Shown here: one piece after another, positions 20,565-30,400 of the stretch
How the letters are laid out: every line of letters begins with the position of its first letter
Numbering within the stretch: the stretch's first letter is position 1
NCBI GenBank assembly: GCA_022316685.1
Contig: JAKJHU010001415.1
Location: 1-64,000, forward strand
Length of the DNA stretch: 64,000 bases
DNA from: Progne subis subis
Taxonomy: Eukaryota; Chordata; Aves; Passeriformes; Hirundinidae
Direction of reading: 5' to 3'
The notes under the pieces: generated by a model
The model's input: only the letters and a program-made list of their open reading frames with translations
What the model was told of the DNA's origin: nothing
The model's database searches: none
Program-made: the position numbers and the translations under genes

Positions 20565-21065
20565 ATTTGTCCGGTACTGTCGGCGGTGCACCGTCGAGGT
20601 GGCAACTGGAACTCGTTGCTCTTCTACCTTTAGGAGTCCTACTGCAGATGGGTTCTCCGACAGTCCAGGCAAGCTATTCAATTTCTTAATGCCCTCTGCC
20701 TCCACAGCTGCTATTCCAAAAGCCCACCTGAGTCCTTTAGAGTCTTTGTAATGACCATTCCGGAGGAAGTCTATGCCCAAAATACACGGGGCCCCTGAGC
20801 CAGTCACAATTGGATGTTTCTGCCACACCTTCCCCGTCAGGCTCACCTCAGCTTCTAACAGAGTCAATTCCTGTGATCCCCCCGTCACCCCAGCAATGGA
20901 AATAGGTTCTGTCCCCACATATTCCGATGGTATCAGTGTACACTGCGAACCAGTATCAACTAAAGCCTCATATTTCTGTGGCTCTGATGTGCCAGGCCAT
21001 CGAATCCACACCGTCCAATAGATCCGGTTTTCCCGTGCCTCTCCCTGGCTAGAGGCAGGGCCCCT
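20565..21065 (-). CDS. pro: ERV-L copy A protease
   Basis: An open stretch of about 167 codons lies in the same frame as gag, separated from it by the UAG at 21066-21068. The retropepsin active site is intact (ALVDTGSQCTLIP), followed by a flap-like segment and the conserved CILGIDFLRNG helix region. Being in frame with gag and following a UAG, it would be made by readthrough as part of a Gag-Pro protein. In copy B the same region has an extra C that shifts the frame. Confidence 0.88.
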
Positions 21066-21068
21066 CTA
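21066..21068 (-). promoter_or_regulatory. In-frame gag UAG (copy A), readthrough candidate
   Basis: UAG followed by AGGGGCCCTG, with protease continuing in the same frame. A G/C-rich spacer after UAG resembles gammaretroviral suppression signals. Conserved at 39317-39319 in copy B. Confidence 0.7.
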
Positions 21069-22877
21069 GCACTGGTCATTATTCCCTTCCTGGGCATACA
21101 TGGTAGAGGTTCCTTCACAGGGATCTGACATATCCTCACTTCTATAATACCTGGCAGCTTGGTCATGTGAGGTTGAGGCTACCTTCATCTTAGTGGAGCC
21201 CCCTCGGTTAGTGTTTCTCTCCTTGAGCTCACGCACCCGTGCTGCCAGGGCAGAAGTGGGTTTCCCATGCCACCTTCCCATGTCTTCCCCATGGTCACTC
21301 AGAAAGAACCACAGGTCAGCTCGTGGGGTGTACCCTCTCTCTCTAGCTGGGGGCCGTTGAGCTCTGACTCCGGGGCCTGTAACTCGCACTGGTGCCACAT
21401 GGGAACTGTTCCTCCTCATCTCCTCCCTCACCTCCCTTATCTCCTCTGTCACCTCCTCCATCTTCTCCCTGAGTTCCTTAGCCACGGCAGAGACCTGAGC
21501 CTGCATTGGGCCACTGATCATGCTCTCATAATTTCTAAGCTTGTTGGCTACAGAACCCACTGTCTCTCGGTTGTTATCGGCATTAATTGTTGCAATGAAG
21601 GTGGCGTATTGAGATGGTCCTAGAGTTGCCAGATTCCACAGCATTTGCCCTGTGCACCTGACTTTGTTGGGGTCATTATCATGCTGTCCACCCCTCCCAA
21701 AGAGTACCTCCAATACCGCCACTTCTCTCAGCTGTTGGATCCCTTCCTCAAGGGTCTTCCAGCGCATTCTATGATGGTGCTCCTGCATTCTGTCTCTGTG
21801 GACAAACCTCTCCCTTACACTCATTAAAAGCCGCTCCCAAAGGGAAAGGGGCCCTGGCTCCCTTACAAATACCTGATTCACACCCGAGTCCTGGGTCAAG
21901 GGTCCCAAATTCCTTGCCTCACTACTATCTAGCTGCACGCCTCTTCCTATAAGGTCCCAGACGCGAACTAACCAGGCTGTATAAGCCTCACGTCCCCGTC
22001 GTGCAAGATCTTTTTGCAGATTACGGAGACTTTCATATGTCAGGGACTTGGTGATGATCTCAACCTCTGAGTCCCCCGCGGGTTGTGAGGGCCCTTCTTT
22101 CTTATCCTTGTTGCCTGGGTGCTCTGATTTCACCTTGTACTTCTTTGTTTCCACAGGGGCCACTGCTGCTGGCTGTGGCTGCTCCTGTGGTTCAGCTGGA
22201 ACCTGGACGGTTGTAACGTCTGTGGGTTCCGCTGCTGCACCATCAGACTCTCCTTTGTTGGGGCAGGGGGAGGGTTTCCCAGCAGCTGGGGCTAATGAGG
22301 CTACTACAGGGGAAAGGTACTCCCTCAGCATCTGGCCCATCTCACGGATCTCCTTCACCCAATCTGGGTGGTTTATTCCTGAGGCAGGCTGTGGGGCAGG
22401 CTCAGGCTGTGGGGCAGTATCCTTATTCTCTAGGGGAGGTATCAGGGTGGTTACCCAGTCCAGTCTCCCCTTATCTCTAAATGCTACACAGAACAGGCAT
22501 ACCAGCAACACCAGCCACTGTATGATATCATTAACATTCAAAGATTTGAACCCTTCAAAGACTGGTGGGGTAGGCCCAAAGAGCTGGGTGAAGGGTTGGG
22601 AAAAGGTTTCCCCTGGTGTCATTTCCTCACAGTATGTACCGTTGTTAAAGTAACTCCAAAAACACACAGTCAGTGTATGGTAGCCCTGAATCCATGTGCC
22701 TGCCTTCCAGAGAAAATTAAAAATCCATGATTTCCTCACTTCGTTAACCCATATAGCAAACTGGATGACAGCCACAGCAACCTTAGTTACAGGGCCCATG
22801 TTTAGAAAAGGGCCTGCAAATGGGAGGAATACAGCCACACCCACATGCCACCCGAACCAGACAAAGGCAGACCACAT
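21066..22877 (-). CDS. gag: ERV-L copy A Gag, intact, with N-terminal hydrophobic segments
   Basis: A 603-codon ORF from the first in-frame ATG (22875-22877) to the UAG; the frame is open upstream to 22934 and beyond without another ATG. It is called Gag from its place between PBS and protease. The N-terminus is strongly hydrophobic: a segment with WFGWHVGVAVFLPFAG, then KVAVAVIQFAIWV, and about 70 residues later IIQWLVLLVCLFCVAF, so two or three membrane segments are likely. A Pro/Gln/Glu-rich linker follows. Then comes a helical capsid-like region (EVEIITKSLTYESLRNLQKD to about LRNYESM), a charged coiled coil (VAKELREKMEEVTEEIREVR) and an Arg-rich tail. There is no CCHC knuckle and no N-terminal MG. 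It is intact, while its pol is broken. Confidence 0.85.
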   Translation of the reverse strand: MWSAFVWFGWHVGVAVFLPFAGPFLNMGPVTKVAVAVIQFAIWVNEVRKSWIFNFLWKAGTWIQGYHTLTVCFWSYFNNGTYCEEMTPGETFSQPFTQLFGPTPPVFEGFKSLNVNDIIQWLVLLVCLFCVAFRDKGRLDWVTTLIPPLENKDTAPQPEPAPQPASGINHPDWVKEIREMGQMLREYLSPVVASLAPAAGKPSPCPNKGESDGAAAEPTDVTTVQVPAEPQEQPQPAAVAPVETKKYKVKSEHPGNKDKKEGPSQPAGDSEVEIITKSLTYESLRNLQKDLARRGREAYTAWLVRVWDLIGRGVQLDSSEARNLGPLTQDSGVNQVFVREPGPLSLWERLLMSVRERFVHRDRMQEHHHRMRWKTLEEGIQQLREVAVLEVLFGRGGQHDNDPNKVRCTGQMLWNLATLGPSQYATFIATINADNNRETVGSVANKLRNYESMISGPMQAQVSAVAKELREKMEEVTEEIREVREEMRRNSSHVAPVRVTGPGVRAQRPPARERGYTPRADLWFFLSDHGEDMGRWHGKPTSALAARVRELKERNTNRGGSTKMKVASTSHDQAARYYRSEDMSDPCEGTSTMYAQEGNNDQC

Positions 22878-22944
22878 GATATCCAGTACACAACAATGTA
22901 GGCACTTAAGAACTGTTATTGCTTTTTCTCTCAATGCCCCTCCA
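22878..22944 (-). other. ERV-L copy A leader
   Basis: Only about 67 nt lie between the primer binding site and the gag ATG. A much longer leader is usual, so room for splice donors or packaging signals is small; this fits an env-less element that needs no splicing. Confidence 0.6.
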
Positions 22945-22962
22945 GCCCCACGTTGGGCGCCA
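22945..22962 (-). other. Primer binding site, tRNA-Lys type, copy A
   Basis: The minus strand reads TGGCGCCCAACGTGGGGC, a full 18-base match to the standard tRNA-Lys(1,2) primer site. A 5-nt spacer (aattc in plus) separates it from the LTR. Mammalian ERV-L elements are named for a Leu primer, so this family differs from them. Confidence 0.92.
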
Positions 22963-22967
22963 AATTC

Positions 22968-23671
22968 TGCCTTGGTTTGAAAAAAGACAGTTGTCTGCTA
23001 AGGAGAGGCAAGCCTCTCCAGGAAATAAGGAATTCAAATCTTTCCCTCCGTGTTATTATAATTTAGAAGATTAAAAAACAAACAAACAAACAAAAAAAAA
23101 AAAACCAAAACACCTTTCAATCAGAGCTATAGGGAAAAGGAATAACAGTCCTTTACTAGTAAATATAACAGGACAGACAAACAACAACAGCACTTATAAT
23201 AACAGTAAAACAGAACCAAGAACTCTGAGGGCAAACGGTGGCAAAGTCCGTCGCCGATGGCTGCAAGCTGGAAGCGATGGATTGTCCTCAGCAGGCAGGG
23301 GGTGCCCTGGCAGATGAAGTGGGCAGTGCCGGAGAACCCGCAGCGGCTGGACCCCGGGCTGACCCAAAATCCAGCAGGGTAACGAAGAAACTCCGAATTC
23401 CTGGGCACTCCAACAGATGATAGAATTCCCAGGACCAAACTCCTCCGTTAGCTGTGGACTCCAGGCAGCTACTCCGTAGCCCGACCGTCCTCCCCGGGAA
23501 AAACCAAGAGAAGTGAGCCCACTCCTTAGTTCTCCTGGGAGCCTCCTCCCTCCCCCAAAACCAAGTGATCAACTTCTTTTGTCAGGTTAAGCACCGCTTA
23601 ACTACCCCTACTTAAAAATCTAGCAACTCAAGGGGGGGGGGAAATTCTACAGGAGAACTTAACCCTCAACA
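22968..23671 (-). repeat. ERV-L copy A 5' LTR
   Basis: 704 bp, TG...CA ends, paired with 16882-17588. The differences I can see are five single-base indels, mostly in homopolymers, and four substitutions. Confidence 0.95.
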
Positions 23672-23676
23672 AAGGA
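23672..23676. other. Target site duplication of ERV-L copy A (right)
   Basis: aagga, identical to 16877-16881. Confidence 0.9.
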
Positions 23677-24026
23677 CTGGAAATTATATCTTTACTTTGT
23701 TTTAAGTGAAGATAGGTAAACACGGAAAAGTACAAAATAATCAGCAAATTATTTGGAATTGGTACAAGCAATTTTTTTACAGGCATGTAAATGCACCAGT
23801 TTTGCTGGGGGAGGGTAAGAAATACAGAAAACTAATAAAATCTCATTTTGTGTGACACATGCAGACACCAGTTATATTAATGACAGAGGGAAATGTTGTC
23901 TTTTTTGGGGTTTTGACATTTTAGCAACAGAAAGTATGTTCCTTTCTCAGCTTGGCATCCCCAAGAGTTAAAACAGTATCTCATAGTCTGGTTTAGGAAG
24001 CAATATAAGATTTAGTGGCATCACAT
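23677..24026. other. Non-coding host DNA
   Basis: No gene, RNA or repeat recognised. Confidence 0.5.
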
Positions 24027-24455
24027 CTAACACAATGCTTCCAGATTCATAAAATTGCATTGACTAAATCTGTGTTCACACATGGGATGAAATTCAAGGG
24101 CATACACATGTTGGTCTAAGCGTTGTAGCACAGCAAAAGGGCCTGTCTGAATTCTGTAAGATGTCTGCTTTACCTGCAACATATTTGTAAGAAGCTGCAA
24201 GTGCCTCTCTGACATTTACTCTTTGGAGTCCAGGCACTGACGTCTCATTTCTTCTGCCTGGGACTTTGCTGCCCGTGATAGTTTTGAGTTACTGTAAACA
24301 ATAAGCTGAAAATTTTGCTCGTCGTATTTTACTGTCAGAAATCTTTCTTCTGTAGCCTTCCCTGGTTGTGTCAGTGGAGTTTGTGCAGCAGAGGGGATGT
24401 TGGCCCTCGGATCTAGTGATGTTTTCAGGAGAGCATTACTTTGTAATGAGCACAT
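24027..24455 (-). pseudogene. Unidentified reading frame with one internal stop (possible exon or pseudogene)
   Basis: Two adjacent open stretches share one frame, split by a single TAA at 24216-24218, giving about 140 codons in all. Composition looks protein-like, not low complexity: for example TEERFLTVKYDEQNFQLIVY, SKLSRAAKSQAEEMRRQC, and after the stop MSERHLQLLTNMLQVKQ and PFAVLQRLDQHVYALEF. Just before the first ATG the sequence ends in TTTCAACTTAG, which could be a splice acceptor. I cannot name the protein. It may be an old processed pseudogene, a decayed exon of a minus-strand gene, or chance. Confidence 0.35.
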
Positions 24456-27400
24456 CTAAGTTGAAAGGCATTGAATTTTGCAAGCTCTGTCATTGCCAAC
24501 TGTTCTAATTCCTGGTGCTAATCCACATTATTCCTCTTATTTAAAGCCCAAAAAATCAGTGCTTTCTTGTCAGTATTTTGATGCCCTATTGTATCTTTTC
24601 TTCTAAAAGTGACCAAGGTTGACAAAAACTAATTGATTTTTTGAAGAGTAATAATAAAACTCACCGTTAATGAGCAGATTATCATAATATATTAGTTGAT
24701 AGGTTGTATAATATTTACAAGTCACTAGCTTCGCTTTCCTTGAAAGCTAGTATTGAATTTATTGAACCCCATGGATAAGTATTAGTTACAATGGCAAGAA
24801 TAAATTGATGGTTTTCTCCATGATTTTTCAGGAGTGATGCTGCAGCAGCACTTAATCTCGTCTCAGCATTTATCATAAAGTGTAGAGCTTCTCTGAGAGT
24901 AGGTTTGTTTAGTAATGGTTGGCAACAGATTTAAGAAGTTGTTTTAGTGCATAAATAACTCGGGAATGAAACATTCAAAAGGTTGGGGGGGAAGTGTGCT
25001 GACAAGCATTTAGAAATAATAACATCTGGAATCCCTATTTCACAGCTTTTTTTTTTACAAGACTTAAATATTGTGAGCGCCTTTAGTGAGGTAAATGCAG
25101 CACAGACAAGACAGCATGACAAAAGTAAGACATTGGGTCACAGGAAAAAAATCAAATCCCCCTTCTGTGAGGGGCTTTTATTTGCCTAAAAGCTTTTTTG
25201 TTCTAATAGACTTCTCTACCTAGGGATGTAAAGAGGGTCAGGCTGGAAATGTGAAGATAGAGATTGTTAACAGCTCTCTACTGACTGCCCTGTCGCATGG
25301 ACCTTCTTGCCCTGGCACTTTTTGTAGAAGGTAGTGAGGTTTTTGTGGTGGTTCAGAGCAAGGACCTGCCCTCTGAGCGCTTCTGCAGATTTCTCCTCTC
25401 TGAGAGAATATCCTAGCTGCTGAAAAAGACTAAATCTGGTACTGTGGATACTCAGCTCCTGAGATGCTACTGTGTTAGGTAAATTCAGGTACTTCTAGTG
25501 CTTCTCAAATCTGTGACACAGATAGAAAATAGCTGCCTTGAGAGGGTGTGACACAGCATGTTGTAGACTACTGTCCATTTTCTCTGTGAGTTGTACTGAT
25601 TATTTTTCAATAGCCTTGTAGCTAATTATTTTAAGCAAAATTTGATATATTGTTGGCCGCCTTTTCCATTTGGTTATTATCACACAGCGGCTTTCTAAGG
25701 TGCAGCAATGTCGTCAAGAGCTGCATCCGAAAAAAGAGCAGGTTTCCTAGCAGAAAAAAAATACATGTCTTCACACCTGGGGGCTCTGGGGTGGCTCTCA
25801 GGAACAATGACCTTGGCTGGTTACCCAGGCTCCTGATTTTGAACACATGCCAGGGTGTGATAAGCTGAAATTAAAGTGAGGATGATATTAAAAATGAGGC
25901 AAAAAAGTTGCCCTCCCCAGGAGAAGCACTGAAGGCTGGGGATGTTGCTAGGTACCTCTTCAGGGTTTTCTGACTCAGGAAGAACCATTTCCTCTCATCT
26001 AAATGCTAGCACAAGAATTGTGTCTGAATTTTCTTTGAGCTGTGAGTCTTCTCGTGTCTCTTTCCCCGTCTGCTGCAGTTTGGCCTTAGTGTAGCCGGCT
26101 CTGTTTCCCAAATGGACCCCGTAAGGGTGGTGCACATCATGTGGTCTCCATGAGCCAGCCATTTCCTTCTACATTTTCAGGCATTTCCTTTGTTGCTCAC
26201 TTTCTGCAGCCCTGGTAGTCACTCTGTATTAGCCCTATCCCTGTTGAACATAATGCTAGAATGAAACCTTTCTTTCACTTCAAATTGTTTATAGGCCCAA
26301 AGCCAAAGGGCTAGAGTGGATTTGTGACCCTGTCTGTGTAAAGCAATCTGTAGAATGCCACGATTTTGAAAAACTCAGCCATCTCTGTGGGTATCTGTAA
26401 TGAAAAAAGCACATTTAACAAGTTTTTCAAGTGCTCCTTTATTACCTTATCAGAGGTCCTCACAGTAGCTTAATGTAACGGTTTGAGCATATAAAACACC
26501 TGTGATAAAATTGAATTCCTGGTAATGATTTGCACTGTGAACCTAAGAGAATTCGTTCAAAGCCCACTTGTGAACCTTTCCTTCCATATCAGAGCAGCTA
26601 TTTCACAGAATTAGTGCTGAAGCAATACAATGATTCCAAGGGGCTGAAATGCTTCCAAGCTGGACCTGGAGCTGTCTCCACTTGCTTCAATAAAAAGAAA
26701 TGGGATATTTACCTGTCTCACAAATGGCTGTGAACATCAGGTGTCTGGTGTTTAAGATCCGTTCAAACATAATTTTTCACGTAAGAAGAGAAATTAATTA
26801 CAATTGCTCTTCTTCTTGAAACCTAAAGCCAGTGTGCACCTTCTCTGTCATTTCTGGGGTTCAAGGAGGGTTTCACTTTGCATTTTATTCTTTGGCCAGT
26901 TTATCTGTGGCAGCGTGCACTTGGAATTAAGCACGAAGATTTTCAAATTCACCAGCCAAATATATGACAATACCAAGGCAATGGGATGAAGCTCATATTT
27001 TTATGTTTTTCTGGCCAGATGCCCTGCTAATTTTGAGAAACAGAGAATGACATGCTGAGGACAGGTCACTGTGAGCACCAGGATCCACTTTCTGCCTGGT
27101 GGGGACAGCTACGTGCAATGAAGTCTGCTTTGCATTGAGGGTTTTTTTTCCTGGCATAACTTTTGCGTCTGATACTGAAAATCTGGTCCAGCACATTTTA
27201 TAAACAAACCCTAGAGGCTGCACGTATGCTAAAATAGCACTTTGTATTTTGTTTACATTCCTCGCAGAAGATTAGTATAATATAAATTACTGGTTGAGCG
27301 ATCCTATTTCTGTATTTGCTTTAGGCAAGTGCTCATTTTAGCTTTATAGTTCTGCAAAAAAAAAAGGCCAAAAAACCAAGGAGCTGTAGAAAGTTTTGAG

Positions 27401-30400
27401 CAGCAAAAAAAGGCATTACTCTATATTGTTGCCTTTAGCCCAAGCAGGCAGAGTTTACAAACTCTCTCCCTTAGGAGACAGGCTGTCTGTACACCGATTT
27501 TGCTGGCTCAGTTTGTGACTCAAACTGGGAAAGTTCAAACATCCAGTAGCTACTGACAGCCCCGCATCTTCTTCACAGAGTTTTTTTCTTTTGATCAGCC
27601 TTGTTTGTGCTGGGCTCTAGTCAAGCATGTCTTGTGATTAATGTGTTTGCCCCCTTGAAGCAGGGGATAACGTGGAACATCCCAGCTGCTCTACCTGTGT
27701 CAGTTTAAGCAGAAAGCACCATCTTGGTAAATACTGAGTCCTAGCTTGTCCTGAGTAATGGCACTTAATCCTGAGACTCATATCTAACCTTATCTGGAAA
27801 CAGCCCACCTCTTTGTGGACTCTGCTGCTTCTTGCTCTGTTCCAGTGCTTTAGTGAATGTGCAGCGAGGTAATTTGCTCTAGCACCTTAAATTTGTGTTG
27901 GTCCAAGTTCAGAGCATGAGCTCGGGTTTTTTTTATCCTTTTTTCTTTGTTGAACTTGATTATGCTTAAGGTTTTGCTCACAATAGAACCTTTTTGTGAA
28001 GAGTGAAGCCAAAAGGCATTGAATGCATCAGTTGCATCCATTTCTCTACTTACAAGCAAAGGATCTTCCCCTTCCCTCTTCCCCTTCCTCTCCTTTTATT
28101 GCTCCTAATGTATTTACAAGTTCCTTTTTTTACTCCATCTTTCCTTACAGCATTCTGTATCCTCATACCAGAATGTAGGATCACTGTCAGTCTCATAACC
28201 CACAAGCTCAGGAATTGTGGCCACTGATGTTCATTCTGCACAATGAATGTGCAGGGAAATACAGTAGTATTTATGTAGAAGATGCTCTATATTTGTTGGC
28301 TTAGCATTTTTTTTTTCCCTACAAGTATGGCAGAAAACAAAACCTAGGAAAACAAAAAACTAAAAACAAAACAAACCCCTCTAAACCAAACAGAAATACA
28401 CACAACCACACCCTTCCCCCCCCAAAAAAAAAAAAAAAAAAAAAAAAGGCAGACAAGCAAACCAAAACAAACAAAGAAACAAACAACAACAACAACAAAC
28501 AACCAGGAAAGGATCTGAGAAATATGTTTTCCCACCTTTGGCTTGGTCAGGCGTTTTCCACCTTTGGTTTGGCTTTATCACCTCTTGTGGTTGCCAGTTC
28601 ACAACTTGATACAGGGAAATCATTTCCCTTTTGTAAAGGAAGGGGATTTTCTCCCATCTCCTCTTCATTTTTCTCTGAGGATGGGGAAACATTTGGCCCT
28701 ATTTTCATGAGGTGGGGTTAGAAAAGTCCTTAGAAAGCGGTGACAGAAGTGCATATGTCAAGGACTGTATAGACTGTGGGCATCACAGAATGTCTGTTCC
28801 ATTGAAATTCAAACCATGAGGCTGTGTGTGTGGGTGGTCAGAGATGAAAGCAGGATCTGATAGCAGAGAGAGGGTAAAAGATAACTGCAAGTGGCAGTTG
28901 AGTCTTTGCCTATATTTAAATTGGGAATTGTGTGTCCCTAAGTGTCAAGTGTTTGAGTGGGCAGATCCAAATTGGGGTGAACTGCTGAAGCTTTTGTGGC
29001 ACTATTTTCTCAACATCTGGCAATATCTTGGGCTTTTATACCTCAAATCCATTGGGCTTAGCATTTGTTATTTGGGGGAAAAAAACAACAGAATCTTACG
29101 ATGGAACTGTCTTGATGGTAGGAACTAACTTACACACTGGTCAGAATGGATGAGTAAAAGGATATAATTACGTTAAATAATGCTGGTCTCAGTTCCTTTT
29201 TTAATTTGAAGACAGAAACGCTTTGAATGTGTAATTAACTTCTTCAAATTACCTGTGATGCTATGACCAATCATAATTAATTTTATTTTGAAATTGCATC
29301 CATGCAATTCAGTGCATTGAATAACATCATAATCAAGAATAAAATTTTCAAAATATTATTTTCACTGGAGAAGGTTGCAAAAAGAATCCTGTAAATCTTG
29401 TTATTATGGGTCCATATAAGCGTTACAGGCAAAGTTTTATGCTCTGACTATTCTGTGTGTTTTCCAGGTCTTTTTACTAGTGACTTTTTTTTTAAAGTTT
29501 CTAACTTTTTTTGGCTCTAGAAGATGTGTACATCAAACATTAACAGGGAAAAATATTTTCAGTAAAAATGAGATCTCATGAAGTGCAAAGAATTTTTATT
29601 ATGTCACTTTATGCACGAAGCATTTGTTTTCTAAACACTGCGGGCATATAAACATTTAAGAAGTAATGCTGTATACCCACAACGTGTTGTGCCTATCACT
29701 TCTTTTTGTCACAATTTCTCCCCAAGTGATACTTGCAATTGTAGAGTTCCTAATAGTTTACCCAGCTTTTTACTTCTGATGGCATCCTGGAGCAGTGATT
29801 TAATGTTCTGCTGGGACTAATTTCAGTGTTTGAATTCTTGGATGCTGGAACATTACTCTTGGTTTATTTGTGCTGCAGTTGTTTCGCCTTCCCTTATTAT
29901 GTCTTCTTTCCATCTATGGGATAACAGAGTACAGTTCTCCTAAGGATAAGGACGGGGGGAAAAACCCATCGCTTTCCTGTCACAGATGCACAAATTATAA
30001 GGCTGGAGAAAGGAATGGTGATGAACTCACAGGCTTTCTGGAGCACACAAGATATCGAAGTACTCTGACTTTAATGTCTTAATTTCTGAATACATCTTAG
30101 ACAATCCATCACTGGCAAGGTCACTGAAGTTCTGGTTACATTGCTGTTAAATTTTGCCCCTTATTTCTAGCCTGAATTCAGTGAACTTCTTTTTTTTACC
30201 CATTTCTTTAATCTGCAAGGTTAAAGACTCTATAATGTACTAGGAGCTTATGCTCGGTTGATTATAGAGCTGAATCAAAGTAATTCAGATTGACAAGGAG
30301 CTCTGGAGACGTGTTCTCCAATTTCCTTGCTCAAAGCTCTGCTGTAGGCTGCATCTAGTTGGGTTTTGGATCTCTCCAAGGTTCAAGATTCCACATTATA

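Larger units (their letters stand above)
16882..23671 (-). mobile_element. Full-length class III (ERV-L-like) provirus, copy A, env-less
   Basis: A 6790-bp provirus flanked by 5-bp direct repeats. LTRs at 16882-17588 and 22968-23671 begin TG and end CA, and by my reading differ by four substitutions and five single-base indels, so the insertion is recent. Internal order on the minus strand is PBS, gag, protease, RT, RNase H, integrase, polypurine tract. Only about 150 bp separate the end of integrase from the 3' LTR, so there is no env, which fits ERV-L relatives. RT has YIDD instead of YVDD. No dUTPase domain was seen after integrase, in contrast to mammalian ERV-L. Gag is intact; pol is interrupted by small indels and an internal duplication. 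Confidence 0.95.
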
